Assembly (NCBI RefSeq): GCF_003573695.1 | Contig: NC_039359.1 | Location: 120,287,849 to 120,351,848, forward strand | Origin: Papaver somniferum | Taxonomy: Eukaryota; Streptophyta; Magnoliopsida; Ranunculales; Papaveraceae | Reading direction: 5' to 3' | Length of the DNA stretch: 64,000 nt | In this document: in pieces, positions 11,738-22,475 of the stretch | Numbering within the stretch: the stretch's first letter is position 1 | Layout of the letters: every line of letters starts with the position of its first letter | The notes under the pieces: model-generated | What the model was told of the DNA's origin: nothing | Seen by the model: the letters and a program-made list of their open reading frames with translations, nothing else | Database searches by the model: none | Program-made: the position numbers and the translations under genes

Positions 11738-12370
11738 CTAATACGAAGATTACATGAGGTTAGAGTCACGAATCCAAAGGAGATTATGAAACACAGTATA
11801 CCAGCAAGGAACATCATCAAGGTTCATCATACTACATTCAAGGCACGAGCAAATAACATGAAAGTCATGAAAACACATTTTACGATGAGTCCGTCTGAAG
11901 AAACTGAACTCTGCCCTGTACTAGGACGAACTGGGAGCAATATACAAGGAATCAGGATGGGTCATATTCCATTCTTTCGTATGGATGTCCTCTATGACAT
12001 GTCAAAATTTCATGACAATCCGATGAACGAGCGAGTAGATGTGGCCAAAATATCAAGTGATGCGCAATCTGAAAAAGTTCTGGAAGTCTCCTGGAAGTTT
12101 ACTATTTCGCCTTTTTCAGGCTCTGAACGTGCTCAAAACTTAAAAATTCTTTGCTAAAGCTTGGAAATTTTCCGGGCTTGAATTTGCACATGCAGATCAT
12201 CAAAATCCGACTCCGGACGAAGATTCTACACGTTTCTACTAAAAAGCTGGGTTCTGAATTTTCTGACGACGAAATTCGACTAAGTTTTCACATATTCACA
12301 TGGGTTCTCATTCATTCATTACAAGTCAGCACTTTTATACTTCTATGAAGAATACAGGATATATACTTAC

Positions 12371-12527
12371 TTGAGGAGTCTCCAAAGTGTCCAAGGGGTT
12401 GGAATTGTCCACATCAACGACAAGAGGAACATCACTTCCATCCGGCTCCGAATCTTGGGAATTACCTCCATTCCTTCCCAGAGGATGATTGAGTTCCAGA
12501 ATTCTCCATCTCCATGACGACATCCTC
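12371..12527 (-). pseudogene. E3 antisense gene, acidic exon
   Basis: Bounded by acceptor TACAG (ending 12528) and donor GTAAGT (12370-12365) on the minus strand. It encodes EDVVMEMENSGTQSSSGKE, then after a one-base frameshift an acidic stretch ending NPLDTLETPQ at the donor. Exon size, canonical borders and position between two other such exons support a spliced antisense transcript. Confidence 0.55.
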
Positions 12528-12597
12528 CTGTACACGTCCTTTACAATCAATATTTTCATCTATGAAGCACCATTTGAACATGTGAAGAAATACTTAC

Positions 12598-12678
12598 AGT
12601 TTCTTCGTCACTCAAATCAGCGATTGCTTGTTCAGTAGCAGAAAATTGAAGACCTTCAAGACTTGATGGAGTAAAATT
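12598..12678 (-). other. E3 antisense gene, 27-codon exon
   Basis: The exon lies between acceptor TTGCAG (ending 12679) and donor GTAAGT (12597-12592). It is exactly 81 bases, in phase 0 and without a stop (NFTPSSLEG...SDEET). It joins in frame to the next exon at 12527, which begins GAG GAT. No family is recognised. Confidence 0.55.
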
Positions 12679-13020
12679 CTGCAACAAAATTAACAATTGG
12701 CTTCATGATTCTAATGCTAATAGCAATGAAAGTCACGGTGAGAAATATTGGGAACTCACCAAAGCACCAACTGGGGACTTTACGGTATTAGGTAAACTTA
12801 TAACCTTTATGCATTGCCTTCTCCGCCATGAATAACCGCCTCAGTCTCTGAGAAATCACACCGATTCGAGGTCGTATTATTGACCGTCCTGTGGTGAAAT
12901 CCAGTAATATAATCAGAATACAGTTCTTATAATTTCGTGAAGATTATATGAAGAAACATACCTGAGAGCATCCTGGAGACGACTTTCGTTTATCACAGAA
13001 AGATACTCAATCTTGGTCGA

Positions 13021-14631
13021 CTGAAATCATCTCAGCCGAAGGAAGATCCTTGAATGGAGGTCTGGGAAATCTTACAAAGCCACGCAAACGCCCAAGTTGC
13101 TGGTCCAGAATTCTACATAACCTGGGGTTACATAGGCGAATCTATCAGAACAGGAAACCAGTAGCTACTCCCTTCCACGTGAGTATGATCCAAATGAGTC
13201 CTGAGTTGCTCAACTGATGGCTTCCTTCTCCGTATGGTTGGAACACACTGATCCATACCCATTTGTCGAGCTGCTCTATCAATATTATACTCCTCCACTG
13301 AAAGCTCTCCAAACGTGACTGATAGCAAATGACCAGGAGTGCAACTCAACATGAAAGATCTTTCGCCATCACTCAGATGCGCACCAGACGTCAAACTCGT
13401 GCCTTCTCCAGTATTGAAAGTCATCGGCTGAGAAACATAATCAGGGACTGACACCCACGGGCGAAAATTGAACTCAGATTCTTCATCTAACACATCAATA
13501 AAACGTATTTTAGAACGAGGCTGCTTGGTGGACCAACGCATGATCCTAGCATTATCTTTCTCAGGGAAAGTATGGCGCACATCAGTATTCGGTCCTTGCA
13601 GAACATTACGTGGAGTAGGTGCATAATTCTTAAAATGCTCCCACATCAAAGCTTGAAGAAACATCGTGTTGGCATAACACTCAATCTTCATAGAGCCGTT
13701 CGACACACTGGAGTCTATAATCAAGGAGTCCAGGTTGTAATACAAGGAGCCTAAGAATAAACTACCTATCGGAAGTTGCTCACCTTGAGCCATCTTAATA
13801 GCAAAGGGAATCACAAAAGGCTTCAACAAGTTTCCACTGTCTTCAAAAACGTCTCTGGACAACCATAAACATAAGAAAGCAGCAATGGGTAACATACCGT
13901 CGATGGGTTTATCAGAAACCTCGTCTTTGGGCCACCAGTGTGTCAACCAGGAAGCATAGCATCCTTTACTACCAGCCTTATTCGCTTTCTCCATTGCAGC
14001 TGTCAAGACATGAGAAACGGCGGTCTCCTCATCTGAAAGATCCCCAGGAAGATTGCCCGTGATCGGGAGATGCATCAGACGCCACTTCCAAGGTAATGGT
14101 AAACTCTCCCCATCTACATATGAAAGTGTGAGTGGGAATGCACCAGCGAGCAAACAGAGCCACAATACCACTTGCGTCATGATAAATGAACAACTCTCCA
14201 GAAGCTTGAATAGCTCTCGTCACCTGCGCCTGGTCGAGCATAGTCCTCACATGAGGAAAACCCAACATATGCCTCCAGCCGGCAAATTTCTCCAAAGGTC
14301 GTCGAGAAAGCTTAAACTCTATGATTGATGAGGCGAAGACCCCTCGTTCAAGACAAAATAGAATCACTGTCTTAGGAGTCACCAATTTCTTATGAGTAAC
14401 AGTTCTGGGATTTATCAAAAGACGATACACTGGGGATTTCAAATGTTGCTCAGCTCCTGGGATATCTTTTTCAAAGAATGCATCATCTATGTTCGGGACA
14501 TTCTTAATCCCAGGGATTTCGTCTTCGTATCCCCCAACGGAAGTTTCATCCATGCATGTCTCATCTCTGGAGATACCATCATCAACGCACATCTCTTCCC
14601 TCGAGGCGTCGTCAGCTTGGGAATTGGACAT
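13021..14631 (-). pseudogene. E3 antisense plant mobile domain (PMD) gene
   Basis: Start ATG at 14631 (MSNSQADDA), about 105 bases after a TATA box. The acidic N-terminus is followed by the PMD core: GWRHMLGFPHV, ALFARWCIPTHTF, WGEFTITLE, then after a frameshift near 14075 HLPITGNLPGD, WLTHWWPKDE, IAAFLCLWLSRDVF, GEQLPIGSLFLGSLYYNLD. A second frameshift near 13135 precedes YVEFWTSNLG and FPRPPFKDLP. PMD proteins include Arabidopsis MAIN/MAIL1, and PMDs are known from plant transposons. The order LGFP-W..PTHTF-GE.TITLE-LW is characteristic. The copy is disabled by frameshifts, but the frame is otherwise open over more than 500 codons. Confidence 0.8.
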
Positions 14632-14734
14632 CTTTGCTAAGTAGCTGAAAAGGTTCACACTACATTCTACTTCAGTATGCCGTCCAGATATAAATCAAGG
14701 AAATACAAGCAAAAATGGTAACTCTTAAATCTTA

Positions 14735-14743
14735 CCTTTTATA
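14735..14743 (-). promoter_or_regulatory. TATA box for the E3 antisense gene
   Basis: On the minus strand the sequence is TATAAAAGG, about 105 bases upstream of the PMD start codon. E4 has the same motif at 35779-35787, about 80 bases before its own antisense start, although the genes differ. The surrounding AT-rich spacer (14700-15850) aligns with 35760-36850. Confidence 0.55.
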
Positions 14744-16057
14744 GTTCCACTAACAATAGTGATATTAATGCTAGAGTTAACACCCCAAAATCGTTCGTCT
14801 CTTCGAAAACTGCAAAAACGAACGAAACTTTATTTAATTTCCGAAACTGATTTTTCATGAAATCACGGACACAATTTCCATAACGTGAACATTCACACAA
14901 CTGGACTATGAAGTTTACAACAATAAAATATTTCATCATAAATATATTGTCTATCTTCGAAGGTTCCTCAAAACCCACGTTTTGATTTTTCAAAAAAAAA
15001 AAAAACAGCAATTAATGAAACATTGCTTACATAAATTATCAAGAATTTTATCTAATGAAAACAAATTCATGCAAATAAAATATACCATCATATTTTACAC
15101 AATATATGTCACGGCTACATATATAAAAAAAAAACTTTATTTTCCTTCATATCGTCGTTATTTGTCTTTAAAACGAAGGTTTATTTCAAAAAATATTGTG
15201 AAAGCTCACATATCATACATATGATAAAGTTTTGTATTTACATGAAAGCTCATAAGCAAAATTTTATTACTGGACACAAGTTCATCATACATATTTTCCT
15301 TCGTGTCATCGTTATTTGTCTTTAAAACGAAGGATTACTCCGATTTCATAAAAATTCACTTCTTTTATGATAAAACCTTGGTACCCATGAAATCTCATAA
15401 ACTAAGTTTTATCACTGAACCTAGGTTCATATACTAAAAAAAAAATCTCTCCTAAATCAGGGATTATAGTTAGTTTTCAAAACTAACGATTGAACGAACA
15501 TACGTTTTCAAAAACGAGGGTTTTTCATAAAACTCACACTAATATGCACACATGTATATAACTTCATCATGATCAAAGCATGAACAACTCATGAGGATCA
15601 TAAACATCAGCAAAAAAAAATACACATACCTGATCGGCAGGAATTTGGCGGGCGGCGACGGACGGCGGCGACGCTGATCCCGGCGGTTTTCTCCTGCTGC
15701 TGGCGTGAAGGTGCTGAGACGGTGAAGAACTGGTCGTGGAAAAAAAAGGGATTAATCCCTTTTATATCAATTTTATTTCCAAAAGCTAATTTTCTAAGGA
15801 TTTCCTTATTGGGCCCGACCCGCAAATCCTAACCGACCACGGACACGTCGTCCAAACCAGCGGTTCAACACCAATTTATGCTCATCAAACGACGCTCCAA
15901 TCATGACATTGAAGCCTTCATCAAGTCGTGGTTTTCTCATGCTCCCTAAATCCGGTAACGTCTCAACTTATGACTAAGTTCAATCACTGGTATTATTATT
16001 TATGGCTGGAAAATCACCATTTAATGCTGACTGAGGAACACAGCTTTCCTCAGTAAG
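14744..16057. other. Conserved AT-rich spacer between antisense start and 3' LTR of E3
   Basis: No sense coding is seen. The region aligns with 35788-36850 of E4, including repeated CTTCGT...GTCGTTATTTGTCTTTAAAACGAAGG-like units at about 15140-15175 and 15298-15332. A GC-rich segment at 15640-15720 is also shared. Given its position it probably contains the antisense promoter. The last ~200 bases are missing in E4. Confidence 0.6.
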
Positions 16058-16068
16058 CAGGGAATTAA

Positions 16069-18012
16069 TGTAGATGGTGGATTTTCTATAAAGGTTAAAT
16101 TCGTAAGCTCATGATTATACGAAGCTCTGATTCAGCAATCAGACGTGAGTATCGAGACATGGGTCTCTCATCGAATTCTCAACGGAGAGTACTTTCTCTC
16201 GGAGTACATGTAGATATGTAGTCTAACGACTGGACAATGGCATATCTCATGAATACTGAATACTTTGAGTGACTATTTCTATATAGCATCACGAGATGGA
16301 CAACTCCTAGACAGCTTGCTCTGCTAGTATAGAGCGATAACGTCTTCAGGAACAAACAACAAGTTTACCCTGACTATATAAAGGATATGACTTACCGGCA
16401 AGCTCGTATCAGGATAATTAATGCTCCTAGACAGCTTGCTCTGCTAGTATAGAGACACAAAGTTAATTATTACTAATTACAATCTCTCCTATTCCATGGT
16501 CGAATCCACGACTGGTCCCATGGAATGACAATAACAATTGTTCAGATTCTATGATCGAATCCACAGCTGGATCCCATAGAATAACAATAACTATATTATC
16601 TCATTACTCCGAAGTGATCGTCAGGCGGTCACGTGACAACCAGGGCCGGTTTCAAGACTCCATGGTCGGTCCCTCTCCTCATCATAATTAATTAGGTTTT
16701 CTCACCTAAGGCTCAGACGAGCATTTTCGAATAAATGATTAAACCAGCATTTAATCATTCTTTCACCAACAAATCGTCAACTCTTCAGGAGTTCTTCATA
16801 TTTGCTCCCGTGAGCATATGGACACTACATGGTTGATCCACGGTCCCATGTAATTGCTCCCTCTTTCGTCCCATGGTTGAAATTCTGACGAACCATGAAT
16901 TGATCATCAATTGATCAAATTAGGGTTTCTGAATCCAAGGATCATCATTCCAGATTCTAATCTTAATAATTTTATGACGAACTCATGGTCATTAATTTTA
17001 TTAATTATGCTTGGTTCAACGACCAGTATTCTAATTAATATTTTTGGTACGCTGCCAATAATCCATCAGACTAGCAACACATGCTCAGACGATCAAATAT
17101 TCAACAATTCATCACATGAGCAACACTCAGATGAAAAATATTTGTTCAAACCAAGGAATATTGGTTCAACAATCAATATTCAACGATCCACCGAATGATC
17201 AATACTTTCTCACTTCATCGTAAGAACTATACCTCTGTCTCATGACATGTTCAATTCACGAGTTTCAGAACATCATGTTCAACTCAACGACTACATGGAC
17301 TCATCGTCCCATCAAACCACGAAGTCATCAATTGACTAACAAACCACGAGACGTCAATCGTGTCACTTGGGGGGATATCACTTAGGGTTTTGGTCTGGCG
17401 TTATACAACACGTGTGTTCAAACACACGGTGGAATGTGAGCAAGTCGTGCAATCAGTTGAAGGAATTCACGAGGTAGTGGGTGGAAAATCGACCAAGTCT
17501 CCACACGTTGAGCAACTGGTTTCAAACACGATCTCCACTTCCCCACTTCTTGATTCCATCAACTGTCACACTTCATGGAATCATGGTGTCTATAATTACA
17601 GCAATATAAATAAGTCTTTGAATCATGATTCAATCATCATCAGTATCATCAATCTCACGTCTCATCGACAACACGAGATCATCAACTCATAAATTGAGCA
17701 ATTTCAATCACTTAGAGCTTATCGTATTCGGAATTCACACACCCAAAATCTTTGATTATCATTAATTCCACACATTTCTCAGCTTCCCTCCTACAGATCA
17801 ACCCATCCTCTCTTGTGACCGAATTTACTCTAGAACGATCATTGTCTTGATTTAGGACGGAGTACTACAGATTTATCTCTCGAATATAAAGACCCCCTTT
17901 GCAGCGGTGCATCTATGTGAGGTTTAACATTTCGCTCGGTTCGAGGAGTCTCCTCCATACGGTCGTCTCCTCAATTCCTTAAAAACCAGAAAATCATTTT
18001 TCCCCATCTACA
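16069..18012 (+). mobile_element. E3 3' LTR with 1.8-kb internal deletion
   Basis: It starts TGTAGATGG after AGGGAATTAA (polypurine tract remnant) and ends CATCTACA. Compared with the 5' LTR it is 1944 instead of 3736 bases. At about 16612 it jumps from the equivalent of 4762 to about 6527, removing most hairpins and all GC-rich stems. Two bases of shared GA at the junction suggest deletion by slippage or end joining. Confidence 0.88.
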
Positions 18013-18901
18013 ATGTTCAGAGCAGATCTTTAGATCATAACCTTTTAAGTTCACAAACAAGTTCGCTGACTTAAGTTAATCGGTTGAGTTTTCCAAACTC
18101 AGCAGAAATTCTCAGAAAGAGAACTTCCGCCAGTTCGCGGACTGGGTTCGCGAACTTAGTACACAAACGAGTTTTGGAAAATCCAGCAGAAATTCTCGGT
18201 CGAGAACTTCCGACAGTTCACAGACCGAGTTTGCAAACTAGGTTCGCGGACTGAGTCTGCAAACTAGGTTCGCGTACTTGGCAAGCCAATTCCACAATTC
18301 TCCCGATTTCTCTTGATCAACAAAGTTCGAAAACTTCGGTTCAAGGAATACATGGTTATGTAATCTAAACTCTCATTTCAATCATTGAAACATTCTCAGA
18401 GGACGCTATGTAGCCGTTATTCACAGACCGATTCACGTCAGAGCAATTCTCAAAGTGATTGAAACTTTTCATGACTTTCGTCACTAGGTGAAGATAAACT
18501 TGATCAAAGCGAAACACTTTGCCAACACACGATTTCGAGATAAAAGATAAGCAATGAATGCTCAGCTCGAAATGTCAAATATGTATGATCTAGTCTATAT
18601 AGCATACGACTTTTGTCTCATAAGAAGTAGGAGGTAGAAGAGTTATACTTTTGAGTGATAGATAAGTTCAAGTCTCCACATACCTTTTTGTCGATGAAGT
18701 TCCACGGTTCCTTGTATAGATCTTCGTCGTTGTATGATGTATCTCCATGAAGTCCTTGAGCTCAACTACACTTTTCTATCCTATTCCGAGACTTAGCTAT
18801 GTAGGCTAGAAATCAAGACTTATAGTTTTGATCACTAACATTGACAACACATGCTTGAGATAGCAATGCATGCGAGGTTGACTGAGCTATGCTCTAACAA
18901 T

Positions 18902-19549
18902 CTCCCCCTTTGTCAATTTTAGTGACAAAACTATTAATACATATGGAATACAAAAATGATAAACTTTAGTGGCTCCTATTCCATAGTCTAATCTTCAACG
19001 TTCCTTGAAATCTTCGTCCTTCCAAGTACTCCAATGATCCCAAAGGTTGTAAGTTTAGCACCATCGTTGTTGAAGATCCGTAGCTATAACAATGAGAGAA
19101 ATCGAGATTCTCGATCATTATTATACAGTGTCATAGTATTATTATATTACATCAAAGTCCAATTGTATCAGGACTTTAACAATAATACTACGGTGATATG
19201 TATCACTCCCCCTTAGTCAATACTCCATCTCGATCATGGAAACCACTCCCCCTTACACAATGATCCGAAAACCATATGTATTTGTAGTGTGAACTACAAT
19301 ATTTCTCCCCCTTTTTGTCAATAAAATTGGAAAAGGTACAAGAATGGGATTATAATGAAATTTCCACAAGAAGCATTTCATGACCAAAAGAAAAATACAT
19401 ACCAACTTAATTTAGATGCAATCTAATGGTCGAAGCTAACAACATTCATCAAGGAGTTTTAAGATACAAGATAACCCCTATAAAATTCCATAGCCGCACT
19501 TCCGGCAAGATATTACCATTAAGCACGGGTTCAAAAGAACTCTCCCCCA
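18902..19549 (-). other. E2 polypurine tract cluster
   Basis: Beside the 3' LTR, the plus-strand text CTCCCCCTTTGTCAA at 18902-18916 is the complement of the main polypurine tract. Further CTCCCCCTT copies lie at 19206-19214, 19246-19254 and 19305-19320, and a weaker one at 19542-19549. Multiple tracts upstream of the 3' LTR are a known hallmark of Sireviruses. The spaces between them hold no gene. Confidence 0.7.
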
Positions 19550-20740
19550 TTTGATGTCGTTCCCAAGAGAACAACAAGATCGACCTTAATTTCGAAAGAA
19601 AAGAAGGATTTTTTATTGGACACCAAAAACCATAGGAATGATTTTCTATATCCAAAGCTCAACCAAATTAACCACAAGTAAACCCGTGATTAATTAAATT
19701 GGAATACGCAACTAAACCAAACCACAAAAGTGATCAATTTAATTGAAAGTGCTCAATATAAGTAAACTCACGGAGCTACGACTAAGTCAATCATATGGAG
19801 ATGACTAACTTAACCGTTCAAATACTCAACCTAAGGAAGACCTTACGGAATATATGACTACATTAACTAAAGAACATGATAGTGTAGCCTTTCATATACT
19901 CAACACAAGAACTTGTGGAATATATGAAAACTCAACTATATTAATTACAAGAGATCCTATAATTAATCTAATTGGAATACAAACAACCAAACTAATCACC
20001 AAAGTAATCAATTTAATTATTTTGGGCTCAACATAAGAGAATTTATGGAACCCCGACTAAGTTCATCATAGAATATGACAACCTTAACGGTACATGTACT
20101 CGACATAAGAAAGAAAACTTATGGAGTACAAACTAAATAACCAAACAGGTTGATTAATTTAGTTCCTAATGCTCGACGTATAGCATCTTATGGAACAACC
20201 AACAAAGCCAAGGTAAATCGACTAAGTTGTAAGGTGCTCAACATAAGACACATAATGGAGCCTTCACGGTAAAACATAATAAAATGGATCAATGAAGATC
20301 AATACCGTGGATAACATACAAGGATCTATTCTATTTTCCATCATAATGACATAATAGACTTTATCCTTGTTGAACAAAAGATTTCATCCTATTTTCCATC
20401 AAATACATGATTGCATAGGCATATATTTTGTATATTTCAAAAGTCCATTCGTCCTTTCATCAATACGAATACCGATTCATGAACGACTTTACTTTTGACT
20501 GCAATATGGGACCTTCAAGTTCACGGACGTAAACAATACATATCCCATAAAAATATTGCAATATCACAAACCATTAAAATACTGCAATAAACATCATCCT
20601 CCAAATATTTTTAGAATTTAATAACCAATAAACCTAAAAAATAACATAAGAATATGAAAACAAAAATAGCTATGTGTAGTCACAATCATCAGTATTCAAA
20701 TCACTAGTTATTCTTCCAACTAATCCAAAAAGAAGACATC

Positions 20741-21169
20741 CTAGGCATTCACGAACTTTTCCAAAGTTTCTTCAGAGAACTCCTTCTCATTATTGAAGAG
20801 TTCATTAACAAAGGGATCATTCAACTCCTCCAAGTATTTTGGAAGCACTGTCAACTTACTGAGTTCTTTTTCTAGTTTTTGTACAATGTTTGTAGATTGA
20901 GACAACATTCGTTCATAGTGAACAATATCTTCTAAGGATGCAGAAATCCGAGATTTTAAGCTGTTTCTTTTCTTGATGAAATCCTTTACCAGGTTCCTGA
21001 AATTTTCATCACTTTGATACGACGACAAGAACCAGTTTAAGGAAGGATTTTTACCATTAATTGTAGTCTTCACTTTCTTCAAACCTGTGGAGGAAATTCC
21101 AGTACATTGACGTACGTTAGCTGCCATCATTGTATTCCTGCTTGTGTTGCATCTAGTAACAGGTGCCAT
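20741..21169 (-). CDS. E2 extra ORF downstream of pol, coiled-coil protein
   Basis: The ORF begins MAPVTRCNTSRNTMM and is 142 residues long. Its N-terminal third is basic and its C-terminal half is rich in Leu, Glu, Lys and Ser in a coiled-coil-like pattern (VKDFIKKRNSLKSRISASLE and onward), ending acidic. In E2 orientation it lies between the RT fragment and the 3' LTR, where Sireviruses often carry an extra ORF sometimes called envelope-like. I do not recognise the family. The open frame continues upstream to 21457, but MAPVTRC is the more natural start. Confidence 0.5.
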   Translation of the reverse strand: MAPVTRCNTSRNTMMAANVRQCTGISSTGLKKVKTTINGKNPSLNWFLSSYQSDENFRNLVKDFIKKRNSLKSRISASLEDIVHYERMLSQSTNIVQKLEKELSKLTVLPKYLEELNDPFVNELFNNEKEFSEETLEKFVNA

Positions 21170-21350
21170 GGAATAGAAGTTTTTTGAAATACACCTTTCG
21201 TGAACCACAAAAACCCTGGACAAATGAAAGCTTTTGTATTTTAGAGATATATATAGGTAAAAACAAAAATAACCAAAAATACACTCCTTGAGCCAAAATA
21301 CGCAGATCCCCATTTTCTCAAGACAAACATGGGGACGCGAACGTCTAGGG

Positions 21351-21791
21351 TTAGGTAGAAACAATGGGATCAAAAAGCTCCCCTTGTTTATCCCATAGTG
21401 GCTTTTTAAGGTAAGACACTTGAGCAGAGATTCTTCTTCTTTTGTTCCCCGAAGCACTTGTCACGTAGGACCTGCAACAATTATAAGTAGATTGAATAGC
21501 TAAAAAGCATTCCATAGGAACAATCGTTTCTTTAGGCTCAACAACTTCAACACGTGAGTGTCCTTGAGAAATGAGCCTGAGATTATCTCTGAAGGTGTTT
21601 AAACATTCTCCCTCATTCCTGGATACCCACTTAGAACCTTCATAATAGACATTGGACCTGCATGGTACAATGTTCCACACAACTTGTCTATGAAGTTGAT
21701 CTAACTCATTAATCATCGATTTTTTCCAAGAGGAGTTGCTCAGAGTTATATCAATATTTCCTGGTTCTGAATGAGACGAATAGCAACCCAT
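21351..21791 (-). pseudogene. E2 copia reverse transcriptase fragment
   Basis: The frame shows WKKSMINELDQLHRQVVWNI, VPCRSNVYYEGSKWVSRNE, LISQGHSRVE and AIQSTY. These match the start of the copia RT (ELDQ...WTLVP, GTKWIFRNK, LVAQGYSQVEGID). The region then runs into an unrelated tail with no catalytic YVDD, so most of RT and all RNase H are gone. The relation is clear, function is not possible. Confidence 0.7.
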
Positions 21792-22463
21792 CGGAAGATG
21801 TCCTTATGTCTTGGTTGTAGAGACTTTTCCAAGTTTGGAGGCGATAGAGGATACACACAATGAGGAATCACCTAACACATGTAGAAAAGGGCCACAATTA
21901 CTGTCACTACACCATCGAAAAGAAGAAGCAGGACAAGAAGTAAGATTTCCTATACCATCAGTACTTTTCCGTATAGAATTTCCTGATAGTATTGTACGTC
22001 CCTTTTGAGTAATGCACGGTTGCACAACATTCTTGCAAGGATTACTTTCAGTCTTCAGACTCTTTAAAGATGACGTACAGGGTCGAAGAGGATGATCGGA
22101 TTAGTATCCATAAAGGCCAGACCCTTGGAATTTGTCTGAGTGGTTCCTAGTCACATCAGTTTTCTCAACAAACGATCGTTGAACATTATCTGAAGAGTGA
22201 CAATTCTTTAAAAATGAACAACTGGATTCTCTCAGATTCAACGAGAGATTCTTACTAGATATCAAATCCTTAAGAGTTGTAATTTCTGCAACAAGACCAG
22301 AATAGATTCAGGTTTGTTCTTCCAATCTCTTCTGAAGATTAACCAGTTTATCAGACCTTTTCCTACGGTTGTTTTTTTAAACCTGATGAGGCGTCAAATG
22401 AGACTTTACGGTCCATATAGTCAGATCGCCACAAACATAGACTGATGAGGTCTAAAACATGTT

Positions 22464-22475
22464 TGCTTGATACCA
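22464..22475 (-). other. E2 primer-binding site
   Basis: On the minus strand TGGTATCAAGCA follows the 5' LTR end (...TTTTCA, LTR boundary at 22478). It matches the initiator methionine tRNA site TGGTATCAGAGC in the first nine bases, as in most copia elements. Confidence 0.75.

Larger units (their letters stand above)
4220..18012 (+). mobile_element. E3, gag-type Tat retrotransposon with antisense cargo
   Basis: E3 starts TGTAGATGG at 4220, ends CCCCATCTACA at 18012 and is flanked by ATGTT (4215-4219 and 18013-18017) inside the 3' LTR of E2. Order: 5' LTR, primer site, gag, protease remnant, a second gag-like piece, integrase C-terminus, antisense genes, AT-rich spacer, polypurine tract, 3' LTR. 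Reverse transcriptase, both RNases H and the integrase core are absent. The primer site and gag type place it in the Tat lineage. Confidence 0.9.
2656..18899 (-). mobile_element. E2 3' LTR, split by E3
   Basis: The LTR consists of 2656-4219 and 18018-18899, separated by E3 plus one copy of its TSD. It aligns end to end with 22478-24862 joined to 38338-38383. It ends CTCTAACA next to the polypurine tract. Within 18040-18290 it holds CpG-rich minisatellite units around GTTCGCGGACT. CpG-rich LTR repeats are known in Sireviruses. Confidence 0.88.
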
